45,859 nt of DNA from Rhodocyclaceae bacterium (GCA_025353195.1 JANXRC010000251.1:1-45859), one strand, 5' to 3'; shown: positions 33,563 to 42,553, counted from the first letter of the stretch. Notes: a model not told the origin generated them from the letters alone. Numbers and translations are program-made.

Positions 33563-35143
33563 ATGAAAGTCACACAGGCGCTCATCAGCGTTTCCGACAA
33601 GCGCGGTGCGGTGGATTTTGCCCGCGGCCTTGCCCAGCTAGGGGTCAAACTCCTCTCCACCGGCGGCACTGCCAAGCTGCTGCGTGATGCCGGACTCGAC
33701 GTCACCGACGTTTCCGACTACACCGGATTTCCCGAGATGCTCGATGGCCGCGTCAAAACCCTGCATCCCAAGGTTCATGGCGGCATTCTCGGCCGGCGCG
33801 ATCTGCCCGAGCATCTGGCGGTCATGGCGCAGCACGGCATTCCGCCCATCGACCTGGTGGTGGTGAATCTCTATCCCTTCCGCGAAACGGTGGCCAAGCC
33901 CGGTTGCACGCTCGACGATGCGATCGAGAACATCGATATCGGCGGCCCGACCATGGTCCGCGCCGCGGCCAAGAACCACGGCAACGAGCAAGGCGGCGTC
34001 GGCGTGGTCACCGACCCCGAGGATTACGCGCCGGTACTCGACGAACTGAAGTCTGGCGGCGCGCTGTCCTACAAGACGCGTTTTGCGCTGGCCAAGAAGG
34101 CTTTCACCCATACCGCGCGCTACGACTCGGCGATCGCCAACTGGCTGACCTCGCTCGACGAGCAGAACAAGCCCGGCGTGTTCCCCGAGAGGCTGCAACT
34201 CGCCTTCGACAAGGTCGAGACCCTGCGCTACGGCGAGAACCCGCACCAGCAGGCTGCGTTCTATCGTGAGCCGGGCGTGGTTCCCGGCAGCATCTCCAGC
34301 TATCAGCAGATTCAGGGCAAGGAGCTGTCCTACAACAACATCGGCGACGCCGATGCGGCATGGGAATGCGTCAAGGCATTCGATGCCTCGATCGGCCCTG
34401 CCGCCTGTGTCATCGTCAAGCACGCCAATCCCTGCGGCGTGGCGGTCGGCGCAAACGCCGAAGAAACCTATCGCAAGGCGTTCAAGACCGATCCGACTTC
34501 GGCTTTCGGCGGCATCATCGCCTTCAACGTGGTGATCGACAAGGCAGCGGCCGAAGCCATTGCCGGCCAGTTCGCCGAAGTCATCATTGCGCCGGAAATC
34601 ACCGCGGAAGCCCGTGCCGTGTTTGCCGCCAAGCAGAATCTGCGCGTGCTGGTTGTTCCGCTCGGCAAGGTCGCCGGCGCTTTCGACTACAAGCGCGTCG
34701 GCGGCGGACTTCTGTTGCAAAGCGCCGATGAAGCGCGGATTACGGCCGCCGACACCAAGGTGGTGACCAAGCGCGCGCCTTCGGCACAAGAAATGGGCGA
34801 TCTGCTGTTCGCCTGGCGCGTCGCCAAGTACGTCAAGTCCAACGCCATCGTCTTCTGCAAGGACGGCATGACGGTGGGCGTCGGTGCCGGGCAGATGAGC
34901 CGTGTCGATTCCGCCCGCATTGCCTCGATCAAGGCCGAGAACAACGGTTTGACCGTGGTCGGTTCGGTGGTCGCCTCGGACGCCTTCTTCCCCTTCCGCG
35001 ATGGCCTCGATGTATTGGCCAAAGCGGGGGCGACCGCGGTGATCCAGCCCGGCGGCTCGGTGCGCGATGCCGAAGTGATAGCGGCGGCCGACGAGCACAA
35101 TCTGGCGATGGTGTTTACCGGCTTCCGTCATTTCCGGCACTGA
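33563..35143 (+). CDS. purH: bifunctional AICAR transformylase / IMP cyclohydrolase
   Basis: Carries out the last two steps of IMP synthesis. 526 residues. The N-terminal cyclohydrolase domain (about 1-195) opens [19 protein letters not shown] and has [32 protein letters not shown] and [15 protein letters not shown]. The transformylase domain has [31 protein letters not shown], the catalytic [11 protein letters not shown] and the C-terminal [20 protein letters not shown]. An AGG-type site precedes the ATG. It lies 3 bp before purD, as in many proteobacteria. Confidence 0.97.
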   Translation: MKVTQALISVSDKRGAVDFARGLAQLGVKLLSTGGTAKLLRDAGLDVTDVSDYTGFPEMLDGRVKTLHPKVHGGILGRRDLPEHLAVMAQHGIPPIDLVVVNLYPFRETVAKPGCTLDDAIENIDIGGPTMVRAAAKNHGNEQGGVGVVTDPEDYAPVLDELKSGGALSYKTRFALAKKAFTHTARYDSAIANWLTSLDEQNKPGVFPERLQLAFDKVETLRYGENPHQQAAFYREPGVVPGSISSYQQIQGKELSYNNIGDADAAWECVKAFDASIGPAACVIVKHANPCGVAVGANAEETYRKAFKTDPTSAFGGIIAFNVVIDKAAAEAIAGQFAEVIIAPEITAEARAVFAAKQNLRVLVVPLGKVAGAFDYKRVGGGLLLQSADEARITAADTKVVTKRAPSAQEMGDLLFAWRVAKYVKSNAIVFCKDGMTVGVGAGQMSRVDSARIASIKAENNGLTVVGSVVASDAFFPFRDGLDVLAKAGATAVIQPGGSVRDAEVIAAADEHNLAMVFTGFRHFRH

Positions 35144-35146
35144 GCC

Positions 35147-36415
35147 ATGAGAATACTGGTGGTCGGTTCCGGCGGACGCGAGCACGCGCTGGCCTGGCGC
35201 CTGGCGCAGGCTCCCGGCATGCAGCGGGTCTATGTCGCGCCCGGCAATGCCGGTACGGCGCGTGAGCAGGAACTGGAGAACCTGCCGCTTACCGACATCC
35301 ACCAACTGGCCGAATACGCCCAGCGCGAAAAAGTGCATGCCACCGTGGTTGGGCCCGAGGCGCCGCTCGCCGCCGGTATCGTCGATGTGTTCCGCGAGCG
35401 TAACCTGCGCATCTTCGGCCCGACAAAGGCCGCGGCGCAGCTCGAAAGCTCGAAGGACTTTGCCAAACGTTTCATGACCCGGCACAAAATTCCGACGGCC
35501 AAGTTCCAGACCTTTGCCGACAGCGAGGCCGCGCACGCCTACATCGACGCCGAGGGTGCCCCCATCGTCGTCAAGGCTGACGGTCTGGCGGCGGGCAAGG
35601 GCGTGGTGGTGGCGACCAGCGTGGGTGAAGCCCACGCCGCGATCGACATGATGCTGGCCGACAACAAGCTCGGCGATGCCGGCGCCCGTGTCGTGATTGA
35701 AGAGTTCCTCGACGGCGAGGAAGCCAGTTTCATCGTCATGGCCGACGGCCATCACGCGTTGCCCCTGGCCACCAGCCAGGACCACAAACGCCTCAAGGAT
35801 GCCGATCGGGGCCCCAATACCGGCGGCATGGGCGCCTATTCGCCGGCGCCGGTGGTGACGCCGGAAATTCACGCCCGCGTCATGCGCGAAGTGATCATGC
35901 CCACCATCAACGGCATGGCGGCGGACGGCATCATCTACACCGGTTTCCTGTATGCCGGCCTGATGATCAAACCCGACGGCAGTTTGCGCGTGCTCGAATT
36001 CAACTGTCGCATGGGCGATCCCGAAACGCAGCCGATCATGATGCGGCTGAAGAGCAATTTTGTCGAACTGGTGGATGCCGCGATCGACGGCCGCCTCAAT
36101 GAGGTGGCAGCGCAGTGGGATCGACGCGTCGCGCTCGGCGTGGTCATCGCCGCGGCCAACTATCCCGAGACCCCGAGAAAAGGCGACGTGATCCATGGCC
36201 TTCCGGCGCCGACCGAGGACAGCCACGTTTTTCATGCCGGCACGGCCGAACGAGATGGCGACGTGGTGACTGCGGGTGGGCGGGTGCTCTGCGTCACAGC
36301 GCTGGGTGACAACGTCAAGGCGGCGCAGAAGCGTGCCTATGAAGTGCTCGATCCGATCAGTTTCGACGGTATGCAGTGTCGTCGCGACATAGGGTTTCGC
36401 GCCATCAAGCGATGA
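35147..36415 (+). CDS. purD: phosphoribosylamine-glycine ligase
   Basis: ATP-grasp enzyme making GAR, the second step of purine synthesis. 422 residues. MRILVVGSGGREHALAWRLAQ at the N-terminus, GPEAPLAAGIVDVF, FAKRFMTRHKIPTAKF, the ATP-grasp loop PIVVKADGLAAGKGVVVA, EEFLDGEEASFIVMADG, and RMGDPETQPIMMRL. It starts 3 bp after purH and overlaps the next gene by four bases (ATGA). Confidence 0.97.
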   Translation: MRILVVGSGGREHALAWRLAQAPGMQRVYVAPGNAGTAREQELENLPLTDIHQLAEYAQREKVHATVVGPEAPLAAGIVDVFRERNLRIFGPTKAAAQLESSKDFAKRFMTRHKIPTAKFQTFADSEAAHAYIDAEGAPIVVKADGLAAGKGVVVATSVGEAHAAIDMMLADNKLGDAGARVVIEEFLDGEEASFIVMADGHHALPLATSQDHKRLKDADRGPNTGGMGAYSPAPVVTPEIHARVMREVIMPTINGMAADGIIYTGFLYAGLMIKPDGSLRVLEFNCRMGDPETQPIMMRLKSNFVELVDAAIDGRLNEVAAQWDRRVALGVVIAAANYPETPRKGDVIHGLPAPTEDSHVFHAGTAERDGDVVTAGGRVLCVTALGDNVKAAQKRAYEVLDPISFDGMQCRRDIGFRAIKR

Positions 36416-37383
36416 CTGCGCAGTTGGCTGATATGTCGCGCGCGGCGGCCTTGTTGCGTGCCGGCGAACTGGTCGCCTTCCCCACCGAAACTGTCTATGG
36501 CCTGGGCGCCGACGCGCGCAATCCGCTCGCCATCGGCAAGATCTTCGCGGCCAAGGGGAGGCCCGCAGATCACCCGCTGATCGTGCATCTGCCTGAGGCC
36601 GCGCACCTGGACCGCTGGGCCGTCGACATTCCCGCAGCGGCCGGCAAACTCGCTGCCGCATTCTGGCCCGGCCCATTGACGCTGATCCTCAGGCGCCATC
36701 CTGCGGTACTCGATGCCGTTACCGGCGGTCAGGATACGGTTGGCCTGCGCGTCCCCAACCACCCGCTGGCCCTGCAACTGCTGCGCGAATTCGATGGCGG
36801 CGTGGCAGCTCCCTCGGCCAACCGTTTCGGTCGCGTCAGTCCGACTACGGCGGCCCATGTGCGTGAGGAACTCGGTGACGCCGTGGCGATGATTCTCGAT
36901 GGCGGACCCTGTGCGGTCGGCATCGAATCCACCATCCTCGATCTGTCCGGCAGCGAGCCGCGCATCCTGCGTCCCGGCATGCTTGATGCGAACGCCATTG
37001 GCGCGGTGCTTGGTCGCCCGCCGATGTTTGGCGGACAACAAAACGCTCCGCGAGTCTCCGGCAGCCTGGAAGCCCACTATGCGCCGCGCACTCGCCTGCA
37101 GCTGGTGGCCGCGGCAGACCTGGCAGCGACGGCGCGCGAGGCGCTCGACAGCGGCCGGCGCGTAGCCGTGTTGGCTGCCCAGCCCCTCGCATTCAGCCAC
37201 GGCAGGCTACTCTGCTGCCCGGCCAGTACCGACGCCGCGCAGTTTGCCCACGACCTCTATGCCCGCTTGCGCGAACTTGACGCGATGGCCTGCGATGTGA
37301 TTCTGGTTGCAGCGCCACCCGCAGATGAACGCTGGCGCGCCGTGGCCGATCGTCTGCGCCGTGCCGCGGCCGGATCGAAATAG
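36412..37383 (+). CDS. L-threonylcarbamoyladenylate synthase, Sua5 type
   Basis: Makes the threonylcarbamoyl-AMP used for t6A37 in tRNAs that read ANN codons. 323 residues from ATG 36412. The YrdC-like domain (about 1-190) has LVAFPTETVYGLGADA, KGRPADHPLIVHL, FWPGPLTLILRR, VGLRVPNHPLA and APSANRFGRVSPTTAAHVREELG. The remainder, starting around PGSLEAHYAPRT-like residues (SGSLEAHYAPRTRLQ), is the Sua5 C-terminal domain, so this is the long two-domain form. It is coupled to purD by the ATGA overlap. Confidence 0.94.
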   Translation: MTAQLADMSRAAALLRAGELVAFPTETVYGLGADARNPLAIGKIFAAKGRPADHPLIVHLPEAAHLDRWAVDIPAAAGKLAAAFWPGPLTLILRRHPAVLDAVTGGQDTVGLRVPNHPLALQLLREFDGGVAAPSANRFGRVSPTTAAHVREELGDAVAMILDGGPCAVGIESTILDLSGSEPRILRPGMLDANAIGAVLGRPPMFGGQQNAPRVSGSLEAHYAPRTRLQLVAAADLAATAREALDSGRRVAVLAAQPLAFSHGRLLCCPASTDAAQFAHDLYARLRELDAMACDVILVAAPPADERWRAVADRLRRAAAGSK

Positions 37384-37475
37384 GGGCAAAACCTTACGGT
37401 CATCAAGGCCTAGACTTTTTCGGCAGCGGTCGATAATTTTGCTGGAGGCGGATTTTCCGCGAAGAGGAGGGGACT

Positions 37476-37745
37476 ATGGCTGCCAAAGAGCGCAATGGCT
37501 CGCGTCCGGGAAAGATCCAGCAGGATTCGGAACGACTCGGCCGCAGCGTCGGGTCCGCGGTCAATGCCGCGATCAACCGGGGTTTCGTGGTGGGGCGTGA
37601 AGTTCTGGTCGGCCGCATCCCCGGCATCGTCGTGGGCTACAACATCGCCAGTTTCGGTCAGTTCGTCGGCAATGCCTATCCGCTCGTGGTGCGCACCGCC
37701 CTCGGCGTGACCAAGTGCGGCATGGATGAGGTGAGCCTGGTCTGA
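37476..37745 (+). CDS. small protein of unknown function
   Basis: 89 residues with a strong GAGGAGGGG ribosome-binding site. The first 25 are polar and basic (AAKERNGSRPGKIQQDSERLGRS). The rest is Gly/Val/Ala-rich and weakly hydrophobic (VGSAVNAAINRGFVVGREVLVGRIPGIVVGYNIASFGQFVGNAYPLVVRTALGV) without a clear membrane helix. A single Cys lies near the C-terminus. No family recognised. It lies between the Sua5 gene and tRNA-Ala, with a 92-bp gap upstream. Confidence 0.65.
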   Translation: MAAKERNGSRPGKIQQDSERLGRSVGSAVNAAINRGFVVGREVLVGRIPGIVVGYNIASFGQFVGNAYPLVVRTALGVTKCGMDEVSLV

Positions 37746-37811
37746 GGGGGCTTTGCGTGCCTGGGACTCTGCTTCGCGGGCAGGCAACTTCCCTTGCCCT
37801 GTCGCGGTTGC

Positions 37812-37817
37812 TATAAT
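37812..37817 (+). promoter_or_regulatory. tRNA-Ala promoter -10 box
   Basis: A perfect TATAAT, 11 bp before the tRNA 5' end, followed by CCGCGCCGC, a GC-rich discriminator typical of stable-RNA promoters under stringent control. The -35 at 17 bp (TTCCCT) is weak. Confidence 0.6.
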
Positions 37818-37828
37818 CCGCGCCGCTT

Positions 37829-37904
37829 GGGGGTGTAGCTCAGTTGGGAGAGCGCGACGTTCGCAACGTCGAGGCCAGCGGTTCGATCCCGCTCACCTCC
37901 ACCA
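37829..37904 (+). tRNA. tRNA-Ala (anticodon CGC)
   Basis: A 76-nt cloverleaf with encoded CCA. The anticodon stem CGACG/CGTCG encloses the loop TTCGCAA, giving anticodon CGC. The T-loop reads GTTCGATCC. The acceptor stem GGGGGTG pairs with CACCTCC and contains the G3-U70 wobble that identifies alanine tRNAs. It reads GCG codons, which are frequent in this genome. Confidence 0.96.
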
Positions 37905-37910
37905 TTTATA

Positions 37911-37938
37911 AAAGGTCGGACTCCGGTCCGGCCTTTTT
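37911..37938 (+). terminator. rho-independent terminator of tRNA-Ala
   Basis: An 11-bp stem (AAAGGTCGGAC with GTCCGGCCTTT, one G-T pair) around a TCCG loop, ending in five T. Its 3' side reaches to 22 bp before the stop of the converging DUF2855 gene. Confidence 0.85.
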
Positions 37939-37959
37939 CATGTCTGCCGGCAACGCTGG

Positions 37960-39081
37960 CTAAGCTGGAGTGTTCGCTGCAAGCGAGAGCATGTGCCCGA
38001 CACGCGGGTCGCTGTGTCCGCCCAGCACTTCTGCGTAAGCCGTCTTGACCGCATCCGGTCCGACGTGGTGTTCGACCACCAGCCACGGTGCAACCGGATC
38101 GCCCACCTTGGCGACGAAGCCTTGCCATGCTTGCAGCAAGCGCTGCCCGAGGATGTCGGCACCCCATTCGGCGTTGCGCTTCTTGATTTGCGCCGGCGCA
38201 AAAAACAGCGTGGCGCGCGGTCCGGGCAGGTCTTTGGCGCCGCCCAGTTGCGCGACATGGGTGCCGCCGATCGAACTGCTGTATTTCAGATTGGCGAACC
38301 GGGTATGAATGGCTTTGCGCAGGCCGGCATTGCCGGCAAAGTCCACGTACACGCAAGCCGCATCCTTCGCGACGTGGTCGAGCTGATCGTAGGGCAGAAC
38401 CCGGTGATAGCAGCCGAGGCTGCGGCAGAAGTCCAGGTTGGCGGCAGACGTCAGGCCGATCACTTCGATGCCGCGCCGTTGCGCGAGTTGAAATGCCGTG
38501 CCATAGGCCGTCTTGCTCGACGCACTTGACAACAGCATGAGCCCGGGGCCATTGTCGTTGGCGCCGAAGAAATTGTTGTCGGCCAGGAAGTCGTCAATCA
38601 GCCACGAGGTGATGAACAGCGGGCGCAGCAGCGCCTGCACATCTTCGGTTGGTGGCGTGTAGAAGGGATCCGCGCTGCAGCGCGCATAGTTGTTATAGAC
38701 CGGATGCAGCGTGGCCCGATGTTCGGCGCCGTCGAAGAATCCCTCGTCTGACGGGCGCGCCGGCTGCAAGACGACACTCGAAGACATCGGGTAGTAACCA
38801 TAGAATTTCTCGCCCACCGATACGGCAGAGTGCTGCGACTCCACCACGCGGCCAAAGCCCCAGACCGGGATGCGCCCCCATCCATTTTCCGCGGGATAGA
38901 AGCCCCAGTAGTTCATGGCGTCGCCAAACGCGGCATAGGTGATGTTGTTGGACGTCAGCGCAAACTTTTCTACGGTGAGGCGGACCTGACCTTCATTGAG
39001 CGAGTCTTCAGGCGTCTCGCGCAGTTCGGTGACGGCGAGCTGGTCCTTGCGAACGAGGAAATCAATAGTGTTCATGGGCAT
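37960..39081 (-). CDS. DUF2855 family protein (MDR-like fold)
   Basis: Up to 373 residues; the start may be Met3 at 39075. It begins NTIDFLVRKDQLAVTELRE, followed by LTSNNITYAAFGDAMNYWGFYP and IPVWGFGRVVES. These resemble the catalytic domain of medium-chain reductases without zinc ligands. The middle segment PGLMLLSSASSKTAYGTAFQLAQRRGIEVIGLTS looks like a Rossmann fold whose Gly-rich loop is replaced by SSASSKT, a family hallmark. No substrate is established. It lies between the two tRNA genes and is preceded upstream by the tRNA-Arg on the same strand. Confidence 0.85.
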   Translation of the reverse strand: MPMNTIDFLVRKDQLAVTELRETPEDSLNEGQVRLTVEKFALTSNNITYAAFGDAMNYWGFYPAENGWGRIPVWGFGRVVESQHSAVSVGEKFYGYYPMSSSVVLQPARPSDEGFFDGAEHRATLHPVYNNYARCSADPFYTPPTEDVQALLRPLFITSWLIDDFLADNNFFGANDNGPGLMLLSSASSKTAYGTAFQLAQRRGIEVIGLTSAANLDFCRSLGCYHRVLPYDQLDHVAKDAACVYVDFAGNAGLRKAIHTRFANLKYSSSIGGTHVAQLGGAKDLPGPRATLFFAPAQIKKRNAEWGADILGQRLLQAWQGFVAKVGDPVAPWLVVEHHVGPDAVKTAYAEVLGGHSDPRVGHMLSLAANTPA

Positions 39082-39141
39082 CCATGAGGGAATCCGGGCA
39101 GAAGCCGCCGGCGGCCAAGCATGGTAACAAGCGCGGAAATG

Positions 39142-39169
39142 AAAAGGGGCTAGCTTTCGCTAACCCCTT
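39142..39169 (-). terminator. rho-independent terminator of tRNA-Arg
   Basis: On the minus strand AAGGGGTTAGC pairs with GCTAGCCCCTT around a GAAA tetraloop, followed by TTTTC. It sits 8 bp after the tRNA 3' end, separating the tRNA from the DUF2855 gene. Confidence 0.85.
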
Positions 39170-39177
39170 GATGATTC

Positions 39178-39254
39178 TGGTGCGCCCGGAGAGATTCGAA
39201 CTCCCTACCCCTTGGTTCGTAGCCAAGTACTCTATCCAGATGAGCTACGGGCGC
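39178..39254 (-). tRNA. tRNA-Arg (anticodon ACG)
   Basis: A 77-nt cloverleaf with encoded CCA. The anticodon arm CTTGG/CCAAG holds CTACGAA, giving ACG, whose A34 is normally deaminated to inosine to read CGU, CGC and CGA. The acceptor stem is GCGCCCG/CGGGCGC and the T-loop GTTCGAATC. Confidence 0.97.
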
Positions 39255-39342
39255 TTGAGAGGGCCGGATTATACGCAAGAAATCGCTGAAGACAAGACCG
39301 CGACCGCCCGGCCACGACGGGACTGTCGCCACTGCGTCGTCC

Positions 39343-39912
39343 TTATCGCGCGGCGCGGACTCTTTGCGCCAGGGCCCTGACTTGCTCCGCGGATGCTTCC
39401 TCGGGTGTCTTGTCCCTGAATAGCAGCCAGAGCAGGGCGCCGTTGATAATGACCAGCGCGACTTCGATGTACAGGATCGGGGCCACCAGCTGTCGCAGCG
39501 AGTTGTCGCCAAACACGAAATAGAAGCCTTCGAAGCTGGGCAGGACGGCTTTGGTGATCGCCGCGAAGAATTCGAATGGCGGAAACAGCAGTATCACCAC
39601 CAGATTGATCGCCATCAGTGCCAGCACGGCTCTTTGCCGACGGTTGCCGCCCGGACGCTGGCGTTGCCGCAGGGGCGGCTTGCGCAGCAGAAGCAGGGCA
39701 ATGCAGGCATTGACCAGTACCACGATGATCTCAAGCGCGAGAAAGTTGGCATTCACGACGCGATTCGGATGGGAACCGAAGGCGAAGTAGAAGCCGTCAA
39801 AGGTGGGGATGTTGCCGCGTTGCAGCGAAATGTAATCAAAGGGGGGAAAAGCCAGAACCAGTGCCAGGTTGGCGACGGCAACCGCCAGCGCGATTCGTTG
39901 TGCATTATTCAT
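39343..39912 (-). CDS. four-helix membrane protein with internal duplication
   Basis: 189 residues. Two halves share one layout: a hydrophobic helix ending LAFPPFDY or LLFPPFEF; a loop with IPTFDGFYFAFG or LPSFEGFYFVFG; a second helix (FLALEIIVVLVNACIALLLL or ILYIEVALVIINGALLWLLF). The halves are joined by a basic linker (RKPPLRQRQRPGGNRRQR), which should be cytoplasmic. No family recognised and no catalytic residues evident. It starts at 39912 with a start-proximal Asn-Asn; no close partner gene lies on the same strand. Confidence 0.75.
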   Translation of the reverse strand: MNNAQRIALAVAVANLALVLAFPPFDYISLQRGNIPTFDGFYFAFGSHPNRVVNANFLALEIIVVLVNACIALLLLRKPPLRQRQRPGGNRRQRAVLALMAINLVVILLFPPFEFFAAITKAVLPSFEGFYFVFGDNSLRQLVAPILYIEVALVIINGALLWLLFRDKTPEEASAEQVRALAQRVRAAR

Positions 39913-40061
39913 GGTGCTTCCGCCACGAGCTCGACCGGCCCTCTCCTTCGTGCATGAAATACAAACATAGATTAGTCGAGAACAGATACCGGCGCAATGC
40001 CGCGGGAGCGGAGCCGATCACGTGTAAACTTCAGTCTGTCGAACGGAGGAGAGGCACCCGC

Positions 40062-41336
40062 ATGAAAGCGATTCTCTGGATTTTGCTCGGATGTACGGTT
40101 GCGTTCCCGGCTTTCGGCCAGGACATCAGCTTGCGCCATGATCTTGATGGCAAGGCGCTGGATGCTTTGGCGACGCTGGTGTTGCGCTTCAACGACGAAC
40201 TGAAGGGCAAGGGCAGGGTGGTGCTGCAGGACTCGCGCGGTCTGGAACACCGGAACGTACTGCCGAATCTCGCCCTGCTCGATCCTGACGACAGCATGGA
40301 ATTCTTTGGCTCGCTGCCGCGCTTTCGTCCCCTCCACGAGGTGATGCACGATGCCGGGCAAAAGTTCGAGGCCGCCCACTTCTACCCGCAGGTCGCGGAT
40401 GCGGTGGACGATGCCAGCGGGCGCATTCAGGCGCTGCCAATGGCGCTCTCCCTGCCGGTGCTATTCACCAACCGGGCCGCTCTGCGCAAGGCGGGACTTG
40501 ATCCCGACAAGCCGGCGAGGACCTGGTGGGAGTTGCAGAAGATGGCGGGCGAGATCTATGACCATGGCGGCAAGTGCCCCCTGACCACGTCGCGCTTTGC
40601 GTGGATTCATTCCGAGAATGTATCGATGCAGGCCGGTGAGGCGATGGTGACCCGGGTTGGCAACGTGAATAAGGTCATGGCCAACTCGATGGTCAACGTC
40701 AAGCACCTGGCGCTGCTCGCCAGTTGGCAGAAGAGCCGCTACTTCCATTACTCCGGACCGGGGCGCGAAGGTAACCGGCGCTTTCTCAGTGGCGAATGCG
40801 CCATGCTGACCGGCGAATCATCGCTGTATGCGGACGCCAAACGCGCCGGAATTGATGTCGGCATGGCTTCGTTGCCTTACTACGACGACGTGTATGCGCC
40901 CAAACCGGCCGACGTTCTGCCTGATGGCGCCGGGCTGTGGGTGCTGGCGGGGCACAAGAAGGACGAGTACAAGCTGGTGGCCCGTTTCATAACGTTTCTG
41001 ATGCGGCCCGAGGTGCAGAAGGAGTGGGTGCATGCCACGAGCTACTTGCCGATGACACCGGGGGCGGTGACGGCGCTACGCGATTCGGACATTCCGAAGA
41101 ACCTGCTGGACGCGGCGGAAAAGCGCCTTTCGGTGCCGCACAAGGGCAGCACGCGGGCCAGGCACGGCCCGATCCGTGATCGCCTGCACGAATTTATCGG
41201 CGAAGAAGTGGCCTTTGTCTGGACCAGCGGCCGGGCCGCGAAAGAGGCGCTCGACAACGCCGTGCGCCGGGTCAATGAGGCCATAGCTCCGACGGTTCCA
41301 TCGGCCAAGGCGGTGACCACTTCCCGCAAGCGATGA
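40062..41336 (+). CDS. UgpB-like periplasmic solute-binding protein
   Basis: 424 residues from ATG 40062, preceded by GGAGGAG. The signal peptide ends around AFPAFG-QD. The body matches the UgpB-type extracellular binding proteins (glycerol 3-phosphate and glycerophosphodiesters): HFYPQVADAVDDASGRIQALPMALSLPVLFTNRAALRKAGLDPDKPARTWWEL, a mid-protein FAWIHSENVSMQAGE in the position of the ligand-contact region, and MASLPYYDDVYAPKPADVLPDGAGLWVLAGHKKDEYKLVARFITFLMRPEVQ near the end. The last ten codons are basic (TTSRKR). The following phosphodiesterase gene overlaps by four bases. No permease or ATPase gene is adjacent. Confidence 0.88.
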   Translation: MKAILWILLGCTVAFPAFGQDISLRHDLDGKALDALATLVLRFNDELKGKGRVVLQDSRGLEHRNVLPNLALLDPDDSMEFFGSLPRFRPLHEVMHDAGQKFEAAHFYPQVADAVDDASGRIQALPMALSLPVLFTNRAALRKAGLDPDKPARTWWELQKMAGEIYDHGGKCPLTTSRFAWIHSENVSMQAGEAMVTRVGNVNKVMANSMVNVKHLALLASWQKSRYFHYSGPGREGNRRFLSGECAMLTGESSLYADAKRAGIDVGMASLPYYDDVYAPKPADVLPDGAGLWVLAGHKKDEYKLVARFITFLMRPEVQKEWVHATSYLPMTPGAVTALRDSDIPKNLLDAAEKRLSVPHKGSTRARHGPIRDRLHEFIGEEVAFVWTSGRAAKEALDNAVRRVNEAIAPTVPSAKAVTTSRKR

Positions 41337-42061
41337 TCTACCCGCGCATCATCGCGCATCGCTGCGGCGGCGCACTGGCGCCGGAGAACACCCTGGCCGG
41401 ACTGCGCGTCGCGGCGCGCCTTGGTTGTCGCGGCGTCGAGTTCGACGCCATGCTGGCGGCCGATGGCGTCCCGGTCCTGATCCACGACGAGACGCTCGAG
41501 CGCACTACCGCGGGACGCGGCCCGGTAGCAGGAATGAACTCTGCCCAACTTGCCCGACTCGATGCCGGTAGCCGGCATCACCCCGCTTTCGCCGTCGAGC
41601 CAGTGCCGACTCTTGATCAAGCCTTGCAGCTTTGTGCCGCGCTTGGTCTGTGGGCCAACGTCGAAATCAAACCGTCTGCCGGACAGGAAGCCGAGACCGG
41701 ACGCGTCGTGGCGCGCCATGCGGCCGCGGCGACGGGCAAGCTGTTGTTGTCGTCGTTTTCGGTGCCAGCCTTGGCTGCCGCCGCCGATCAGGCACCGCAA
41801 CTGCCGCGGGCCATGCTGGTCAACGCGATTGCCGCGGATTGGCGCCAGCGCGTCGCCGCAACGGGGGCGTGTGCGCTGCACTGTGCGGCACGCGCGCTGA
41901 CCGCCGAGAAACTGGCGGAGGTGCGTGACGCCGGCTATCCGCTGGCCTGTTACACGGTCAATCGCCGCGACGAGGCCGAGCGCCTGTTTGCCATGGGCGT
42001 CAGTGCCGTATTCACGGATCGTCCCGATCTCTGGCTGGCAGCGGAAATGCAAGCCCCTTGA
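41333..42061 (+). CDS. ugpQ: glycerophosphodiester phosphodiesterase
   Basis: Hydrolyses glycerophosphodiesters to glycerol 3-phosphate and an alcohol. 242 residues, no signal peptide, so cytosolic like E. coli UgpQ. IIAHRCGGALAPENTLAGL carries the catalytic His and the conserved PENT; GVEFDAMLAADGVPVLIHDETLERTTAGRG holds the metal-binding Glu/Asp and the second His. The later VNAIAADWRQRV and GYPLACYTVNRRDEAERLFAMGVSAVFTDRPD are also conserved. The usual HRG is HRC here. Translationally coupled to the UgpB-like gene. Contains copy G of the dispersed motif in VEPVPTLDQ. Confidence 0.92.
   Translation: MIYPRIIAHRCGGALAPENTLAGLRVAARLGCRGVEFDAMLAADGVPVLIHDETLERTTAGRGPVAGMNSAQLARLDAGSRHHPAFAVEPVPTLDQALQLCAALGLWANVEIKPSAGQEAETGRVVARHAAAATGKLLLSSFSVPALAAAADQAPQLPRAMLVNAIAADWRQRVAATGACALHCAARALTAEKLAEVRDAGYPLACYTVNRRDEAERLFAMGVSAVFTDRPDLWLAAEMQAP
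41591..41614 (+). repeat. dispersed 24-bp motif, copy G (inside ugpQ)
   Basis: It starts GCCGTCGA and ends GCCAGTGCCGACTCTT, in the gene orientation, encoding AVEPVPTLD. It differs from copy D at about five positions. PTLDQAL is itself a conserved GDPD segment, so part of the match could be forced by the protein. Confidence 0.4.
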
Positions 42062-42153
42062 AACAGGTTCTTACATTTCGAGGTCAGCGCCCGCTGGTCT
42101 CCGGCGTTATGCGGTACATGGGGCTGTCCCATTCCAAGAACGAGGAGCCATAC

Positions 42154-42510
42154 ATGAAACGCACATCCAGTCTGCTGATCGCTGTCCTTGCGGCCTTCGC
42201 CCTGCCGGTTCTGGCGCAAAGCAACACGCCCAACATCGACCAGCGGCAGGTCAATCAGCAAAAGCGCATCGATCAGGGCGTACAGTCCGGCGAGTTGACC
42301 ACCAAGGAAGCGGCCCGCCTGGAAAAGGGCCAGCAACGGATCCAGAAGATGGAAACCAAGGCCAAGGCCGACGGCAAAGTGACGCCCAGGGAACGCGCGC
42401 GGCTGCAGAAGGCGGAGAACAAGCAGAGCCAAAAGATCGCGAAGGAGAAGCACGACCGTCAGCATGACCTCAATCACGACGGCAAGGTCGACCGCCCGGC
42501 CGCGAAGTAA
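42154..42510 (+). CDS. small secreted protein with a C-terminal EF-hand-like loop
   Basis: 118 residues from ATG 42154 (AGGAG upstream). The signal peptide ends around PVLAQS. The mature part is highly charged and probably helical ([53 protein letters not shown]). The ADGKVT and DLNHDGKVD stretches resemble Ca-binding loops with Asp, Asn, Asp, Gly in the usual spacing. Similar short periplasmic proteins are common in betaproteobacteria; their role is unknown. It is closed by a clear terminator. Confidence 0.8.
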   Translation: MKRTSSLLIAVLAAFALPVLAQSNTPNIDQRQVNQQKRIDQGVQSGELTTKEAARLEKGQQRIQKMETKAKADGKVTPRERARLQKAENKQSQKIAKEKHDRQHDLNHDGKVDRPAAK

Positions 42511-42530
42511 TCCCTTCCCGCTCCACAGAA

Positions 42531-42553
42531 GCCCGCCTGCGCGCGGGCTTTTT
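42531..42553 (+). terminator. rho-independent terminator
   Basis: GCCCGC and GCGGGC pair around CTGCGC, followed by five T, 20 bp after the stop of the small secreted protein. It separates that gene from alaS. Confidence 0.85.

Noticed and set aside
33638-36676. 1012-codon open frame antisense to purH-purD
   Set aside because: It mirrors the two purine genes exactly, has a low-complexity His/Arg/Gly-rich translation and no domain. It is a by-product of strong G/C-ending codon use in the real genes.
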